A stretch of DNA of 64,000 bases, from the NCBI GenBank assembly GCA_029246415.1, contig JAQWNF010000030.1, positions 1-64,000 of the forward strand, given 5' to 3'. The notes beneath the pieces are model-generated. The model was not told the DNA's origin. It made no database searches and was given only the letters and a program-made list of their open reading frames with translations. The position numbers and the translations under genes were made by a program. Shown here in pieces: positions 50,670 through 57,390 of this stretch. Each line of letters opens with the position of its first letter. The stretch's first letter is position 1. The DNA is from Glaciecola sp. (GTDB lineage: Bacteria > Pseudomonadota > Gammaproteobacteria > Enterobacterales > Alteromonadaceae).

Positions 50670-50703
50670 GGCGTTGTTAAAATGCGCGCATTGTAACAAC
50701 GCC
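50670..50703. repeat. 34-bp near-perfect palindrome in the presumed attI region
   Basis: Outer arms GGCGTTGTTA (50670-50679) and TAACAACGCC (50694-50703) flank the perfect 12-bp palindrome AATGCGCGCATT; one base pair in the whole 34 bp breaks the symmetry. The arms contain GTTGTTA/TAACAAC, resembling integron core sites. It lies 63 bp from the integrase start, in the 364 bp between intI and the first cassette gene, which otherwise holds no gene. Confidence 0.75.
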
Positions 50704-50921
50704 AATTTAGAGGGGAAATTATATTAGGTTGTTGTTTTATATAAATAATGATTAGAACAGCATGTGCGTTTACTATGCATAGAAAATACACATAAAACGT
50801 TAGAAATAACCATCAAAAACAAGATAAACTACTGATAGTGATAAAATTTGAGGGCTTATTAAAATGACAATATCTAGTGGTTACAATGCCGTCTTCATAA
50901 TAAGTTGTTAGCAGTGCAATA

Positions 50922-50951
50922 TTGACATGGCGTGCGTTTAAGCGTACGCTT
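50922..50951 (+). promoter_or_regulatory. Promoter and operator of the YefM/YoeB cassette
   Basis: TTGACA (50922-50927), 17-bp spacer, TACGCT (50945-50950). The -10 is embedded in the perfect 12-bp palindrome AAGCGTACGCTT (50940-50951), a good candidate for autorepression by the antitoxin complex. Confidence 0.7.
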
Positions 50952-50971
50952 TAGGCTTGGAGGTATTTCTT

Positions 50972-51214
50972 ATGACTACATTGACAGCTACAGAAGCGCG
51001 CGCAAACTTATACCGAGTTATTGATGAAACTGCAGAATCTCATGTTCCTGTAAGGATCACGAGTAAACGTAATAATGCAGTTCTATTATCTGAAAAAGAC
51101 TGGGATGCTATACAGGAAACACTATATTTGTTATCTGTGCCAGGGATGCGTGAATCAATAAAGACTGGTTTAGAAACTGATGTAATTGATTGCGCGGAGG
51201 AATTAGACTGGTGA
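50972..51214 (+). CDS. yefM: Antitoxin YefM/Phd family
   Basis: 80-aa Phd/YefM-type antitoxin that binds DNA and neutralises the adjacent toxin. It has the typical TTLTATEARANLYRVIDE N-terminus, VRITSKRNNAVLLSEKDWDAIQETLYLL and a toxin-binding acidic C-terminus. ATG 50972 has GGAGG 8 bp upstream. The GTG of the toxin overlaps the TGA stop. First cassette of the array. Confidence 0.93.
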   Translation: MTTLTATEARANLYRVIDETAESHVPVRITSKRNNAVLLSEKDWDAIQETLYLLSVPGMRESIKTGLETDVIDCAEELDW

Positions 51215-51474
51215 CATGGAAAGTTGTCTATACTAAGCAAGCACAAAAGGATGCCAAAAAGCTTGCTAGTAGTGGGTTGAAAACAAAAGCTAAAACTCTA
51301 ATCGATATTCTTAAAGATGATCCGTATTCCTCCCCGCCAGCTTTTGAAAAACTAATTGGCGATCTCTCAGGGGCATATTCTCGAAGAATTAATATCCAAC
51401 ATAGATTAGTGTATCAAATCTTAGAATCGGAAAAGGTAGTCAAAGTACTGAGGCTTTGGAGCCACTATGAGTGA
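51211..51474 (+). CDS. yoeB: Toxin YoeB (Txe/YoeB family)
   Basis: 87-aa RelE-superfamily ribosome-dependent mRNA interferase. Core WKVVYTKQAQKDAKKL, KTLIDILKDDPYSSPPAFEKL and the C-terminal SRRINIQHRLVYQI...VVKVLRLWSHYE with the Arg, His and Tyr residues of the active site. GTG 51211 overlaps the antitoxin stop and has GGAGGA 9 bp upstream; a longer in-frame start at 51190 is not needed. Intact. Confidence 0.93.
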   Translation: MTWKVVYTKQAQKDAKKLASSGLKTKAKTLIDILKDDPYSSPPAFEKLIGDLSGAYSRRINIQHRLVYQILESEKVVKVLRLWSHYE

Positions 51475-51480
51475 TTTGAC

Positions 51481-51545
51481 TACTAACAAAGCAAATGAAG
51501 ACGGACGTCAAGAGTGGTATTCCGCCGCTTATTTCAGTGTTATAG
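51481..51545 (+). other. attC site of cassette 1
   Basis: Begins TACTAACAAAG and ends GTGTTATAG. The left half (AAATGAAGACGGACG) and the reverse complement of the right half (AAATAAGCGGCGG) align with the small bulges expected of an attC stem. About 65 bp. Confidence 0.75.
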
Positions 51546-51562
51546 CTCTAGTTAACGATTAA

Positions 51563-51591
51563 TTGACGGTACTACTATTTAGTACTATCAT
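51563..51591 (+). promoter_or_regulatory. Promoter of the HicA/HicB cassette
   Basis: TTGACG (51563-51568), 17-bp spacer, TATCAT (51586-51591), then 6 bp to the hicA ATG. The inverted repeat GTACT-N7-AGTAC in the spacer is a candidate HicB operator. The predicted transcription start coincides with the ATG. Confidence 0.7.
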
Positions 51592-51597
51592 TATCAA

Positions 51598-51852
51598 ATG
51601 AAAAGAAAACACCAAAAGACTTTAGCTCTTATTTTCTCCCGCCCAGTCAGTGGTAATGTCAAATGGAAAGATATCGAGCAGCTATTTATCGAGCTGGGAG
51701 CTGAGATAACCGAGGCCGAAGGTTCTAGAATTGGTGTAAGACTTTTTGGTGACAGACGCGTTTTCCACAGACCACATCCGTCTCCTGATACTGACAAGGG
51801 AGCGGTAAGTAGCGTCAGACGATGGTTAGAGTCAAATGGGGTAAAACCATGA
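51598..51852 (+). CDS. hicA: Toxin HicA
   Basis: 84-aa dsRNA-binding-fold mRNA interferase. The segment WKDIEQLFIELGAEITEAEGSRIGVRLFG and the catalytic His region RVFHRPHPSPDTDKGAV are clear. There is no ribosome binding site, and the promoter lies so close that the mRNA is probably leaderless. ATGA overlap with hicB. Second cassette. Confidence 0.92.
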   Translation: MKRKHQKTLALIFSRPVSGNVKWKDIEQLFIELGAEITEAEGSRIGVRLFGDRRVFHRPHPSPDTDKGAVSSVRRWLESNGVKP

Positions 51853-52190
51853 AAAATATAATGAACATAAATGGATACGATGCGGTTATAACGTACGACC
51901 CTGAAATAGAGATGTTCAGAGGTGAGTTTATTAACTTGAATGGCGGCGCTGATTTTTATGCTGCTGATATTAAAGGTTTGCATGAAGAGGGTTCAACCTC
52001 ATTAGAAGTATTTCTAAAAATGTGTGAAGAAGATGGTGTAGCACCCAAGAAAAACTATTCAGGTAAATTTAATGTTCGCGTAGGTCCAAAGCTTCATGAG
52101 CATCTCGTTTTACAATCTTCTGCAACTGGAAAAAGTATAAATCAAATTGTCGTGGAATCGCTATCAAGCAGCGTAGGTGTTGAGCTATAA
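51849..52190 (+). CDS. hicB: Antitoxin HicB
   Basis: 113-aa antitoxin. N-terminal degraded-RNase-H-like domain (GYDAVITYDPEIEMFRGEFINL, DIKGLHEEGSTSLEVF) and a C-terminal ribbon-helix-helix DNA-binding domain (FNVRVGPKLHEHLVLQSSATGKSINQIVVESL). ATG 51849 overlaps the hicA stop; the frame is open to 51822 inside hicA. The toxin-first order is usual for hicAB. Confidence 0.92.
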   Translation: MKNIMNINGYDAVITYDPEIEMFRGEFINLNGGADFYAADIKGLHEEGSTSLEVFLKMCEEDGVAPKKNYSGKFNVRVGPKLHEHLVLQSSATGKSINQIVVESLSSSVGVEL

Positions 52191-52252
52191 CAAAACGATG
52201 AAGTCGGACGTAATACAAGGGCGGTATTCCACCACTTACTTAAGTGTTATCT
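52184..52252 (+). other. attC site of cassette 2
   Basis: Begins CTATAACAAAACGATGAAGTCGGACG, overlapping the hicB stop, and ends TTAAGTGTTATCT. The outer ATAACA pairs with TGTTAT. About 69 bp. Confidence 0.75.
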
Positions 52253-52258
52253 CTCAAT

Positions 52259-52292
52259 TTGACTAAATGGTATTTTGTACATACGCTGTACA
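52259..52292 (+). promoter_or_regulatory. Promoter and operator of the BrnT/BrnA cassette
   Basis: TTGACT (52259-52264), 17-bp spacer, TACGCT (52282-52287), 6 bp to the ATG at 52294. Two TGTACA boxes (52276-52281 and 52287-52292) flank the -10, a candidate BrnA operator. Confidence 0.7.
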
Positions 52293-52293
52293 T

Positions 52294-52578
52294 ATGGTTA
52301 AGTTCGAGTGGGACGAAGCTTAATCAGCTCCGAATATAGTTAAGCATGGAGTTTCTTTTCAAGAGGCTAAGTCTGCATTCCATGACGAAAGTGCCTTACA
52401 ATTTTACGATGAAACCAACTCAATGTTAGAGGAAGATCGGTTTCTTCTTTTAGGCATTAGTAATTCATCTAAACTTCTCCTTATATGCCACTGTGAACGC
52501 AAGGATGGTCAACTCATACGAATAATTTCAGCACGGAAGGCTACTAAATCGGAATCAAAACTATATGGTGACTCATGA
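52294..52578 (+). pseudogene. brnT: Toxin BrnT with a premature stop codon
   Basis: The frame starts MVKFEWDEA and then meets TAA at 52321-52323, where the family normally has Lys. The same frame continues SAPNIVKHGVSFQEAKSAFHD, FLLLGISNSSKLLLICHCERK and IRIISARKATKSES, the BrnT signature, to TGA at 52576-52578, which overlaps the brnA ATG. No in-frame start just after the stop could rescue it. A single A-to-T change (AAA to TAA) would explain the loss, so the toxin is probably inactive. Confidence 0.88.
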
Positions 52579-52808
52579 GAGCTGAATATGATCTTACGAA
52601 ACTCCAATCACGCAAAAATCCATATGCGAATAAATTGAAGAAGTCCGTCACGATAAGACTGGGAGAGGACATCATCGGCTACTTCAAGGGCATGTCGGAA
52701 GAGACGGGTGTGCCGTATCAAAGTCTTATAAATTTGTATTTAAAAGACTGTGTTCAACAACACCGCAAGGTTGATATTAGTTGGCGGTCTGAGATAACAA
52801 AAACATGA
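52575..52808 (+). CDS. brnA: Antitoxin BrnA
   Basis: 77-aa ribbon-helix-helix antitoxin: KLKKSVTIRLGEDIIGYFKGMSEETGVPYQSLINLYLKDC. ATG overlaps the brnT stop. Intact although its toxin is broken, so it survives as an orphan antitoxin or as a repressor of the cassette promoter. Third cassette. Confidence 0.9.
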   Translation: MRAEYDLTKLQSRKNPYANKLKKSVTIRLGEDIIGYFKGMSEETGVPYQSLINLYLKDCVQQHRKVDISWRSEITKT

Positions 52809-52860
52809 ATACGGACGATTCAAAGGAGCTTTGAATTGTCGCTTATTGTAAGTGTTATAT
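52793..52860 (+). other. attC site of cassette 3
   Basis: Begins GATAACAAAAACATGAATACGG, overlaps the end of brnA, and ends GTAAGTGTTATAT. ATAACA pairs with TGTTAT. A central hairpin CAAAG..CTTTG gives the loop. About 68 bp. Confidence 0.75.
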
Positions 52861-52866
52861 TCCCAC

Positions 52867-52895
52867 TAGACACTTGTTGCGCAACACGCTACACT
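52867..52895 (+). promoter_or_regulatory. Promoter and operator of the HigB/HigA cassette
   Basis: TAGACA (52867-52872), 17-bp spacer, TACACT (52890-52895), 6 bp to the higB ATG. The spacer holds the perfect 12-bp palindrome TGTTGCGCAACA (52875-52886), a candidate HigA operator. Confidence 0.7.
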
Positions 52896-52901
52896 AAATT
52901 A

Positions 52902-53180
52902 ATGATTAAATCATTTAAACATAAAGGGCTGAAGAAGTTCTTTGAGTCTGGCAGTAAAGCTGGTATCCAAGCTAAACACGAGCGTCGACTCAGAATGCAA
53001 CTTGCCGCGATAGACACCGCCACCGTTATTGACGATGTTGATTTACCTGGCTTCAAGTTACCCCCTTTAAAAGGAAATCGTGTCGACATTTGGTCAATTA
53101 CCGTTAATGGCAACTGGAGAGTTACTTTTGAATTTAGAGAGGGTAACGCTTTTATTTTAAATTATGAGGATTATCACTAG
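52902..53180 (+). CDS. higB: Toxin HigB (RelE superfamily)
   Basis: 92-aa HigB-type mRNA interferase: SFKHKGLKKFFESGSKAGIQ, LHxL-like LPPLKGNRVDIWSITVNGNWRVTFEF and the terminal EDYH. I chose ATG 52902, which fits the family N-terminus and the promoter spacing; the frame opens earlier at 52836 within attC3. No ribosome binding site, probably leaderless. Fourth cassette, toxin first as usual for higBA. Confidence 0.92.
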   Translation: MIKSFKHKGLKKFFESGSKAGIQAKHERRLRMQLAAIDTATVIDDVDLPGFKLPPLKGNRVDIWSITVNGNWRVTFEFREGNAFILNYEDYH

Positions 53181-53473
53181 TGAAAATGCATAATCCACCG
53201 CATCCGGGTGAGTTTATTTCCGATGTATACATGGAACCCTTTAGCTATAGCTGCCGTTTCGTAGCTAAACAATTAGATGTTTCACCTTCGACCTTGAGTC
53301 GTATTTTGAAATCGCAAAGTGCAGTAACTCCTGAAATGGCATTGCGACTGTCTAAAGCGTTAGGCCGCACCCCTGAAAGTTGGCTAGCAATGCAAGATAA
53401 TTATGATCTTTGGCAAGCAAAACATAATGTTGATCTTGCAAAAGTACACCAGATTAACTTTGCAATTGCATAA
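53180..53473 (+). CDS. higA: Antitoxin HigA (XRE family)
   Basis: 97-aa HTH antitoxin: MHNPPHPGEFISDVYMEP, then the helix-turn-helix VAKQLDVSPSTLSRILKSQSAVTPEMALRLSKALG and SWLAMQDNYDLWQAK. GTG start at 53180 shares a base with the higB stop and has AGGA 9 bp upstream; ATG 53186 is an alternative. Intact. Confidence 0.93.
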   Translation: MKMHNPPHPGEFISDVYMEPFSYSCRFVAKQLDVSPSTLSRILKSQSAVTPEMALRLSKALGRTPESWLAMQDNYDLWQAKHNVDLAKVHQINFAIA

Positions 53474-53477
53474 AGGA

Positions 53478-53589
53478 ATATAACAAGCCAATTAAGTCAG
53501 ACGGCCTCAACTTCGGCCTCATTTAATGCAAAAAGAAACGACGCATAAATGCGTCCCAAATTGGTTCGCTGCTTATGCAGACGTTATAT
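53478..53589 (+). other. attC site of cassette 4
   Basis: Longest of the set, about 112 bp. Ends ATATAAC and GTTATAT pair perfectly. It contains two inner hairpins, GGCCTCAACTTCGGCC-type near 53504 and GACGCAT-AA-ATGCGTC at 53540-53555. Confidence 0.75.
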
Positions 53590-53607
53590 AACTACACGGA
53601 GAGTCAA

Positions 53608-53859
53608 ATGATTAGAAATATAAGTAACAAAAAGCTATTCTTAATCTGGGCTGCAAGTATACTTTTATACTTGTTTTACGTTTTGGCCTCGGATGTTTCG
53701 TTTAATATTCTTATGATAAGTGGGCTTACAAACATCTGTCTGCTTCCTCTTATATTGAGGAGAAATGCCCCACTGCAAATTGACAACCCTATTGAATATA
53801 TCAAATTTAACAAAGGCAATTTCCTATGGGCCAGATCACTTCTTTCAAAAGTTACCTGA
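53608..53859 (+). CDS. Small hypothetical membrane protein of cassette 5
   Basis: 83 aa. Two hydrophobic segments (about residues 8-27, LFLIWAASILLYLFYVLA, and 30-50, SFNILMISGLTNICLLPLIL) separated by a short loop, then a polar C-terminus. ATG 53608 has GGAGAG upstream; a longer in-frame start at 53575 lies within attC4. No recognised family. It is the only cassette without a recognised toxin-antitoxin pair. Confidence 0.65.
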   Translation: MIRNISNKKLFLIWAASILLYLFYVLASDVSFNILMISGLTNICLLPLILRRNAPLQIDNPIEYIKFNKGNFLWARSLLSKVT

Positions 53860-53889
53860 ATGAAAATATCAAAGGAGTCGAGTTCGTCA

Positions 53890-53957
53890 CATAACAAAAA
53901 CATGAACACTGATAATTCACAAGATAGGTGAATCAACGCTTAATCAGAACAATTACC
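53890..53957 (+). other. Degenerate terminal attC site of cassette 5
   Basis: The left half (ATAACAAAAACATGAACACTGATAATTC region) closely matches attC3. The right end should read GTGTTAT but reads AACAATTACC, so the outer core site is lost. It marks the end of the array next to the convergent S41 peptidase gene. Confidence 0.55.
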
Positions 53958-53981
53958 CGTGTGCCTAATCAAAACTAACCT

Positions 53982-55793
53982 CTAAAGGTTGTTAATCCTT
54001 TCAACCAATTGTTCCAATACACCATCTTTTTGTTGTTGAATATCATTTACTTGCAATGGCATAAGAATGTCAGGCGTCAAACCTTGATTTGAAATTGATT
54101 GTAGCTCTGTTGCCTCTACGCCAGTTGGTAGGTATTTGAAAATCGGTATATCAATTTCAATTTGTGTATTTGGCAGAGTTAAAAAGAACATACCACCACC
54201 GTTAATACCGCGTAAATTGCCGCCCGTCGGTTGACCTACAATTGTGGCAATACCGGCATCTTGATAGTGTTTAGCTAGCATAAAGGTTGCCGATGCATTC
54301 GCCCCATCGACTAACAACCACACCTTACCCGTAAACGTTTGTGCCACCGGCTCTAACGTTGGCATAGCCATTGAGGTCTGCGTATACAGTCTTTGATCCC
54401 AAGTCTTTAGATATGGCTTGATTGCTTCAGGTATGTTTGCGAATGGACGCATAGGAGTAAAGGGTAACGATTGATTCACCGTTGACGACAAGTACTGACC
54501 TAATTGCAACATAGGCAAATCCAAACCGCCTCCGTTGCCTCTAATATCAATAATTAAATGCTCTACTGATTGGCTGTTAAAGCGCTCAAACGCTTGGGCA
54601 TAAAACTCGCTCCAATCAAAATCAATATTGTAAGTCGCAAACGTTCCAATTTTAAGATAACCAATTGGATTATTTTGTAGTGTGCTAAATTGTAAGCTAT
54701 TGCGCGCATCGGCTAGTTCGGGCTGCTGTTGATACAGTACATTTTGGCGTTGCTTCAACGTAAGGCCATCGACATCGACAATCAGCTGTCTGCCACTATT
54801 GGGTAAGCGTAAGGTAAGTTTATAGCTGGTATTGCCGCTGTCTTGACCGGCTTTCTCTGGTCCTAACAATAATGGAAAATACGCATCAAATAGCTGTCGG
54901 CTACTCGTGGGTAACAACTGAGTTAAATAACGTTTACGGGCATCGTTATCGCCATCCACACTCCAATATGGGTCTAGTTGCGCGTTTATCGTAGCGACTT
55001 CAATATTGTTTATCGCAATGATTTCTGTGCCCGGACTAATAATTGATTTATCCGATAAGTTATGCGTGATGTACCAACGGTCTTGAATATTTTGAAACAA
55101 CAATGGCAGTTTATTAGCTGGGGCAAGGGTAAGCTGGTCAATAAAAGCACTTTGGTTGTACATACCTGTATGCGTGTGGCCACATCGTAGACCTGCTGCG
55201 AGTTTACTGAAGCTTAAGTAAGCATCTTTTACCGATAACGCTTTGGCAAACTCTTGCTTGGTTTGCGAAAACAACTGAGCCAGTTGGGTATCATCCAAAT
55301 ATCGCGTTGCGCCAGCATGTACTTGAGTAAATGCGGTATTAACAATAGCTAAATCGGCTTGCAGTTGTGCAGGAGTGAATTTATCTACTTGATCAAAGTT
55401 AATTGTATCAGGTACACCAAACGTATGTGTCGCTTGGGTATGAGAGCCGCTAAGCTTAGTCTGTCTAAAACCCTGTATTGGTTCGTGCACGATGTCTGGC
55501 GCTTGTCCAAGTTGAGTGGCAGGTTGATTAGCGGTGTTGAGCGTGACTAATTGATAACGAATTGTTTGGCCTGTTTGTGTACTAGGCAGCCATAAGGATA
55601 GTTGATAGTTATCACCGCGACGCATTAACTCAATAGGCGAGTCCATGCTTAGTGGGGGAGTGTGTCCGATAATGTACAGACCGCTTTGATCGGGAGAATG
55701 CACCTTGATACTTAATGTGTTTGCACTGAGCGATGAGGTAAACAATGCACAAAAACACACACAAATACAGACAGCCACTGCTTTCATTTTCAA
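53982..55793 (-). CDS. S41 family (tail-specific type) peptidase
   Basis: 603 aa exported protein with an N-terminal signal peptide (VAVCICVCFCALFTSSLSA). The C-terminal S41 domain shows HLIIDIRGNGGGLDLPMLQLG, VWLLVDGANASATFMLAKHYQDAG with the probable catalytic Ser, and VGQPTGGNLRGINGGG. An N-terminal helical domain (residues about 130-200) precedes it. Related to bacterial S41 proteins of unknown physiological substrate. Confidence 0.88.
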   Translation of the reverse strand: MKMKAVAVCICVCFCALFTSSLSANTLSIKVHSPDQSGLYIIGHTPPLSMDSPIELMRRGDNYQLSLWLPSTQTGQTIRYQLVTLNTANQPATQLGQAPDIVHEPIQGFRQTKLSGSHTQATHTFGVPDTINFDQVDKFTPAQLQADLAIVNTAFTQVHAGATRYLDDTQLAQLFSQTKQEFAKALSVKDAYLSFSKLAAGLRCGHTHTGMYNQSAFIDQLTLAPANKLPLLFQNIQDRWYITHNLSDKSIISPGTEIIAINNIEVATINAQLDPYWSVDGDNDARKRYLTQLLPTSSRQLFDAYFPLLLGPEKAGQDSGNTSYKLTLRLPNSGRQLIVDVDGLTLKQRQNVLYQQQPELADARNSLQFSTLQNNPIGYLKIGTFATYNIDFDWSEFYAQAFERFNSQSVEHLIIDIRGNGGGLDLPMLQLGQYLSSTVNQSLPFTPMRPFANIPEAIKPYLKTWDQRLYTQTSMAMPTLEPVAQTFTGKVWLLVDGANASATFMLAKHYQDAGIATIVGQPTGGNLRGINGGGMFFLTLPNTQIEIDIPIFKYLPTGVEATELQSISNQGLTPDILMPLQVNDIQQQKDGVLEQLVERINNL

Positions 55794-55879
55794 TATCCTT
55801 ATATGACAAGCCTAGTAATATAGCATAACTATAATACTAGGCTAGCGGATCTTTACTAATGGATTAGGTCAAGTGTGAA

Positions 55880-57115
55880 CTAGAATTTAGTGGCTAACCA
55901 AATCCATACTTTTTGCGCATCGACTTTGATATCTTTTGCGTTGTAGTCTGCATATTTAATGCCTAATGCATATTTTCCAGCAAGTTTAGTCGTATATTGC
56001 ACGTTAATTTCTGAACCTAAATCATCAACTGTCGAGCTTGACTCATCCGCAGAATAATCATGATATACCGCTAAGATATTCCCGCCTGCAACTTTACTGC
56101 TTAGTGTAAAGCTGGCATCGACAAGCCCTTGTGCTGGAGTCGCTAAAAATTGATCCGACCAACCATTAAATTTATGTAAGGTTGCTAATGGCGTCGTAAA
56201 CGCACTATTACCATCATCTGAGCCTAATACTTCATAACCCAATTTTGCATTAATACCCGAAATCGATGTACTGACTTCAGCTGCCAAATAAGAAGTATCA
56301 TACTCTGTCATGCCGTTTTCATTAGATTGAGTTGCGTACTCTAAGGCATATTTAATTCCTAAATCATTGATTTTGGATGAACCGTTAAAACTAACACCAT
56401 AGGTGTCGAGCGCATTGTTTGTCGTGTTATCCACCTCTAATAAATACGCGTAGCCTGTAAATTTACCGATTGACGTCGAGTAAGAGATATTGAGTAAGTG
56501 ATCATTACTGTCTAAATCCGCTGCCTCAGCAAAGATGCGATTGCGCTGCATAATGTGGCTATATTGAGCTTTGAGTTGTTTACTTGGCGCATAGATGACC
56601 GTTGCAGCATCAAATGTTTGGCGATCTTGACGCCAACCTACATGACCCACAAAGCGATGATTATCTAATGTGATGACCTGTCGACCTACTTTAAGAGTTA
56701 ATGCTTGGTTTTTGTATTGTACAAACCCTTGGTCGAGTTCGGTAAACTCAGGATCGGCAATGACTGAATACACCCCTGGGTTAAAACCAGTCGGGCCAAC
56801 AGTATAATCGCCTTGTCCTAATACAACGCGGTTATCTTCCATTTCTACCGTAAAAGAAAAGCCTTCATAGGCACCTGACGTGTATCCAAGGCGCGTTCTA
56901 AATGTTAACGCATCAGCATCTTTTGCTGCATTGTCTTGGCTAACGCCTTCATAACGTAATCTAACGTCAGTAGTGACAGTGCCTGCTGAGAGAGCATCAT
57001 GAATGGTATCTGCATGCGCGGTATTTGCAGAGCCTAGCGTGCCGGCCATTATGGATGCACTGATTGAAAGCGCTAAAAGGTTAGGTGAAAAAGCAGAGTG
57101 TGATGCAAATTTCAT
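55880..57115 (-). CDS. Outer-membrane porin, alginate-export/OprD-like family
   Basis: 411 aa with a signal peptide (to about residue 35, ...TAHAD) and many alternating beta strands; the C-terminal residue is Phe (ATKF), typical of outer-membrane barrels. The start of the mature protein (VTTDVRLRYEGVSQDNAAKDADALTFRTRLGY) and LKVGRQVITLDNHRFVGHVGWRQDRQTFDA match alginate-export-type porins common in Alteromonadales. The substrate is not evident. Confidence 0.85.
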   Translation of the reverse strand: MKFASHSAFSPNLLALSISASIMAGTLGSANTAHADTIHDALSAGTVTTDVRLRYEGVSQDNAAKDADALTFRTRLGYTSGAYEGFSFTVEMEDNRVVLGQGDYTVGPTGFNPGVYSVIADPEFTELDQGFVQYKNQALTLKVGRQVITLDNHRFVGHVGWRQDRQTFDAATVIYAPSKQLKAQYSHIMQRNRIFAEAADLDSNDHLLNISYSTSIGKFTGYAYLLEVDNTTNNALDTYGVSFNGSSKINDLGIKYALEYATQSNENGMTEYDTSYLAAEVSTSISGINAKLGYEVLGSDDGNSAFTTPLATLHKFNGWSDQFLATPAQGLVDASFTLSSKVAGGNILAVYHDYSADESSSTVDDLGSEINVQYTTKLAGKYALGIKYADYNAKDIKVDAQKVWIWLATKF

Positions 57116-57162
57116 AAGGTGTTTTCCTGTGTAAGTACATTAATGGCATTAAAATTTTAAGC

Positions 57163-57209
57163 AAAAAAAAACCTACTCCACACCACTCGTGAAAGTGATA
57201 TGGGGTAGG
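57163..57209 (-). terminator. Rho-independent terminator downstream of the SGNH genes
   Basis: Read on the minus strand: stem CCTACCCCA / TGGAGTAGG around an inner CACTTTCACGAGTG hairpin, followed by a nine-T run. It lies 180 bp after the second SGNH stop and 48 bp before the porin start. Confidence 0.75.
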
Positions 57210-57390
57210 CTTCGTCGCCGATATGTTTTATCTAAACGTGTTACTTGATTGCATTAAATATATAGCAGGTTTAATGCCAATAATTTAAGACTTTTAAATC
57301 AATGACTTAACATTAATTTCACACTCGCAAATGGTTTTCATCAGTGCATTTCGCACCAATTCAGTTCGCATTATGCTATTTCGCACCAAC

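Larger units (their letters stand above)
50907..53957 (+). mobile_element. Integron cassette array: five cassettes, four of them toxin-antitoxin
   Basis: A series of short units, each with one gene or gene pair on the plus strand followed by an attC-type element starting (A/C)TAACAA and ending GTGTTAT or CGTTATAT. The first unit begins near the core-like GTTAGCA at 50907. Contents: YefM/YoeB, HicA/HicB, BrnT(pseudo)/BrnA, HigB/HigA, and a small membrane protein. All genes point away from intI. Left attC halves share the pattern ATAACAAAAxxATGAAxxCGGACG. With the integrase broken the array should be frozen unless a recombinase acts in trans. Confidence 0.88.
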
